Positions 62,591 through 64,000 of a DNA stretch of 64,000 nucleotides are shown here, piece after piece. Source of the stretch: Flavobacteriales bacterium. GTDB taxonomy: Bacteria > Bacteroidota > Bacteroidia > Flavobacteriales_F > PHOS-HE28. Position numbers and translations under genes: made by a program. Below the pieces are notes generated by a model. That model had not been told where the DNA came from. It worked only from the letters and a program-made list of their open reading frames with translations, and did not search any database. The DNA is taken from NCBI GenBank assembly GCA_016718655.1, contig JADKCV010000001.1:124001-188000 (forward strand), read 5' to 3'. How positions within the stretch are numbered: position 1 is the first letter of the stretch; each line of letters opens with the position of its first letter.

Positions 62591-63196
62591 TCAAGCATTA
62601 GGGTCGCGCCGGCGCGGTTCCGCCATATCGCGTTCGATGTGATCGATGAAAGCGTGGATGACCTTGATGTGAACCTCTTGGATGCGATCGGCGTAACCGT
62701 TGTGGGGTACGCGCACTTCCACGGTGCAGAGTTCCGCGAGTTTGCCGCCGTCCTTGCCCGTGAGGCCGATGACGTGCATGTTCTTCGCCCGGGCCACCTC
62801 GGCGGCGCGTAGGACATTCGGGCTGTTCCCGCTGGTGCTGATGGCGAGCAGCACATCACCCTCGCGACCGTGGGCTTGTACGAAGCGTGCGAACACTTGC
62901 TCGAAGCCATGGTCATTGCCCACGCAGGTGAGGTGGCTTGGGTCACTGATGCTCAGGGCGGCGATGGGCGGGCGGTCGTCGCGGTAGCGGCCGGTGAGTT
63001 CCTCGGCGAAATGCATAGCATCGCACATGCTGCCGCCGTTCCCACAGCTGATGACCTTGGCGCCCTGCTTGAGGCAATAGCTCATGAAGGCGGCGGCCTG
63101 CTCCACGGCGGTGATATTGGCCGGATCGGCGAGGAAGCGCTGGAGGACGTCGGCGGCCTCGGAGAAATGCGAACGGATACGTGCTTCGGTGCTCAT
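62591..63196 (-). CDS. gmhA: D-sedoheptulose-7-phosphate isomerase (SIS domain)
   Basis: GmhA makes D-glycero-D-manno-heptose 7-phosphate, the start of the heptose branch for LPS or S-layer glycans. The SIS fold is clear: GAKVISCGNGGSMCDAMHFAEELTGRY, then LLAISTSGNSPNVLRA and GLTGKDGGKLAELC. The catalytic Glu in AEELTGRY and His in the late EVHIKVIHAFID fit GmhA rather than other SIS proteins. The 201-residue length is normal. It lies 15 bases downstream of the ORF6N gene on the same strand. Confidence 0.92.
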   Translation of the reverse strand: MSTEARIRSHFSEAADVLQRFLADPANITAVEQAAAFMSYCLKQGAKVISCGNGGSMCDAMHFAEELTGRYRDDRPPIAALSISDPSHLTCVGNDHGFEQVFARFVQAHGREGDVLLAISTSGNSPNVLRAAEVARAKNMHVIGLTGKDGGKLAELCTVEVRVPHNGYADRIQEVHIKVIHAFIDHIERDMAEPRRRDPNA

Positions 63197-63211
63197 TGTC
63201 CCAAAGATGCA

Positions 63212-63739
63212 TCAAAGCGGGTCGCCGCCGCGGTAGCCGATACGAAGGCGATCGCCGGTCGGATGGTCAAGCAAGTGCTTCACCACTTCAAAGAGCTCAC
63301 TTACGGCGGTGTCGGTCCGTTCCTGCCGTCCCTCCAGGCGCTCCACGCGCAATTGGAGCTCAAGGTCGTTCTGCAGGAGCCGGTTCAGCCGGACGAACAC
63401 CCGCATGATGCGGATATTCACCGCGATGGCCTGTTCGCTATTGAGCACGCTGGAGAGCATGAGCACGCCGTGTTCGGTGAATGCAAAGGGAGGCAGCCTA
63501 CGACCTCCCCATGATCTTGATATCGCAGGTTGCGATGTCAAGTTGGCCCATTCCTCTTTCGTCAGGGCGAACATGAAATCCTCCGGGAACCGGCTCATAT
63601 TCCGTTTCACCGCCTCGTTCAACCGGAAGGTCGGCACGCCATACAATACGGCCAGGTCGTGCGCCAACATCACCTTCTGCCCACGAACCCAGTGGATCCG
63701 CGCAGCGATCGCCTCCTCGGGCCATGCTTCTGCTACCAT
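63212..63739 (-). CDS. ORF6N-domain protein
   Basis: The 175-residue protein opens with the ORF6N pattern: IAARIHWVRGQKVMLAHDLAVLYGV, then LNEAVKRNMSRFPEDFMFALT and the FAFTEHGVLMLSSVLNSEQAI segment. The C-terminal third is a coiled helix (RLLQNDLELQLRVERLEGRQ). ORF6N proteins are DNA-associated domains of phages and of Bacteroidota chromosomes; no phage gene surrounds this one. It may be a small chromosomal regulator or a relic of a mobile element. Start ATG 63739; an alternative Met is not evident nearby. Confidence 0.85.
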   Translation of the reverse strand: MVAEAWPEEAIAARIHWVRGQKVMLAHDLAVLYGVPTFRLNEAVKRNMSRFPEDFMFALTKEEWANLTSQPAISRSWGGRRLPPFAFTEHGVLMLSSVLNSEQAIAVNIRIMRVFVRLNRLLQNDLELQLRVERLEGRQERTDTAVSELFEVVKHLLDHPTGDRLRIGYRGGDPL

Positions 63740-63851
63740 GCTCTCGACCGGTTGACGAATTATTCGTCAGGCGATCGGCGATTAATATGGCAACTTGTTG
63801 ACGAAAAAACAAGAAGCGGTCTTACACGAGGCTTGTAGTACGTGGTTGATG

Positions 63852-64000
63852 TCAGCGACTGGCCTGCTGGCCGAGCTGCTTCATGCCTTCGATCCCGCGC
63901 TCCAAGAACTCCTTATAGTCGGACACGTCCGGGGTGTATCCCACCGGGTCGGTGAGCAATTTGCCATCAGGGCTGAGCAGGGCATAGTAGGGCTGGCTGC
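63852..64000 (-). CDS. C-terminal end of a DsbD-like thiol:disulfide interchange protein (partial)
   Basis: The minus-strand frame entering from the window edge reads SQPYYALLSPDGKLLTDPVG, then YTPDVSDYKEFLERGIEGMK and a short tail ending QQASR. The QPYY.LL.PDG and the GYTPD...FLE..G pattern is the end of the thioredoxin domain in the DsbD/cytochrome-c-biogenesis-like proteins of Bacteroidota. The catalytic CxxC is outside the window. The gap 63740-63851 to the ORF6N gene is AT-richer and may hold the ORF6N promoter. Confidence 0.65.
   Translation of the reverse strand, partial: SQPYYALLSPDGKLLTDPVGYTPDVSDYKEFLERGIEGMKQLGQQASR

Noticed and set aside
63212..63739. Phage remnant based on the ORF6N domain
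   Set aside because: ORF6N proteins also occur as single chromosomal genes in Bacteroidota, and the neighbours are housekeeping genes.
1..64000. CRISPR array
   Set aside because: No set of regularly spaced direct repeats was seen; the repeats found are pairs or palindromes.

Overview
The window is a contiguous chromosomal piece of a Bacteroidota bacterium, most likely a high-GC member of the Flavobacteriales or a sister order. The evidence is the type IX secretion (T9SS) and gliding set PorV, PorU, PorP/SprF and GldJ, the T9SS-sorted cargo proteins with C-terminal sorting domains, the fused CcoNO cbb3 oxidase, the SusC-like TonB receptor architecture, and recurring TAnnTTTG or TAnnTTCG boxes upstream of starts, which match the Bacteroidota -7 promoter element. 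There is no transposase, integrase, CRISPR array or rRNA.

Layout. 1-11166 is housekeeping: a membrane protein tail, lysoplasmalogenase, recG, a frameshifted membrane protein, a rhomboid protease, pyruvate dehydrogenase E2 and E1 alpha, cytidine deaminase, a VTC-type polyphosphate polymerase paired with a DUF4956 membrane protein, and ispF. 11184-19406 is the T9SS block (porV, porU, sprF-like, gldJ), followed by murF. 20773-27900 holds an acyl-CoA dehydrogenase, anmK, an amino-acid dehydrogenase, an exbB-exbD-tonB-folC run and two tRNA-Val genes. 28008-30404 is a TonB-dependent receptor. 30555-37423 is a carotenoid and light-protection operon: ECF sigma factor, crtI, crtB, idi, folE, photolyase, two tandem 53-residue paralogous small proteins, an SRPBCC protein and crtZ. 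37424-46296 is a complete minus-strand cbb3 oxidase locus (ccoI, ccoS, ccoNO, ccoQ, ccoP, ccoG, ccoH/fixH, SafE-like). 46371-51746 has a methyltransferase, a cobalamin adenosyltransferase, a DUF2795 protein and secA. 51761-60188 is a segment bounded by two 52-bp direct repeats that each contain a terminator hairpin. It carries three T9SS cargo genes, an orphan sorting-domain remnant and a divergent XRE regulator with a 14-G tract. 60197-64000 holds a TonB-like protein, yifB, gmhA, an ORF6N protein and the 3' end of a DsbD-like gene.

How the parts fit: PorU, PorV, SprF and GldJ belong to the machine that exports and anchors cargo such as the three proteins in the repeat-bounded segment. ExbB/ExbD/TonB would power receptors such as the one at 28008-30404. 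The carotenoid genes, photolyase and folE form one light-stress transcription unit behind a promoter with paired inverted hexamers. The cco locus supports microaerobic respiration.

Two cautions. Five otherwise well-conserved genes (a membrane protein, photolyase, ccoNO, a methyltransferase and secA twice) are broken by small indels. Because secA is essential, the simplest reading is residual sequencing error. The strongest unusual signal is in the repeat-bounded T9SS segment: two paralogous cargo genes share nearly identical 3' ends, and a displaced old sorting domain is left behind one of them.
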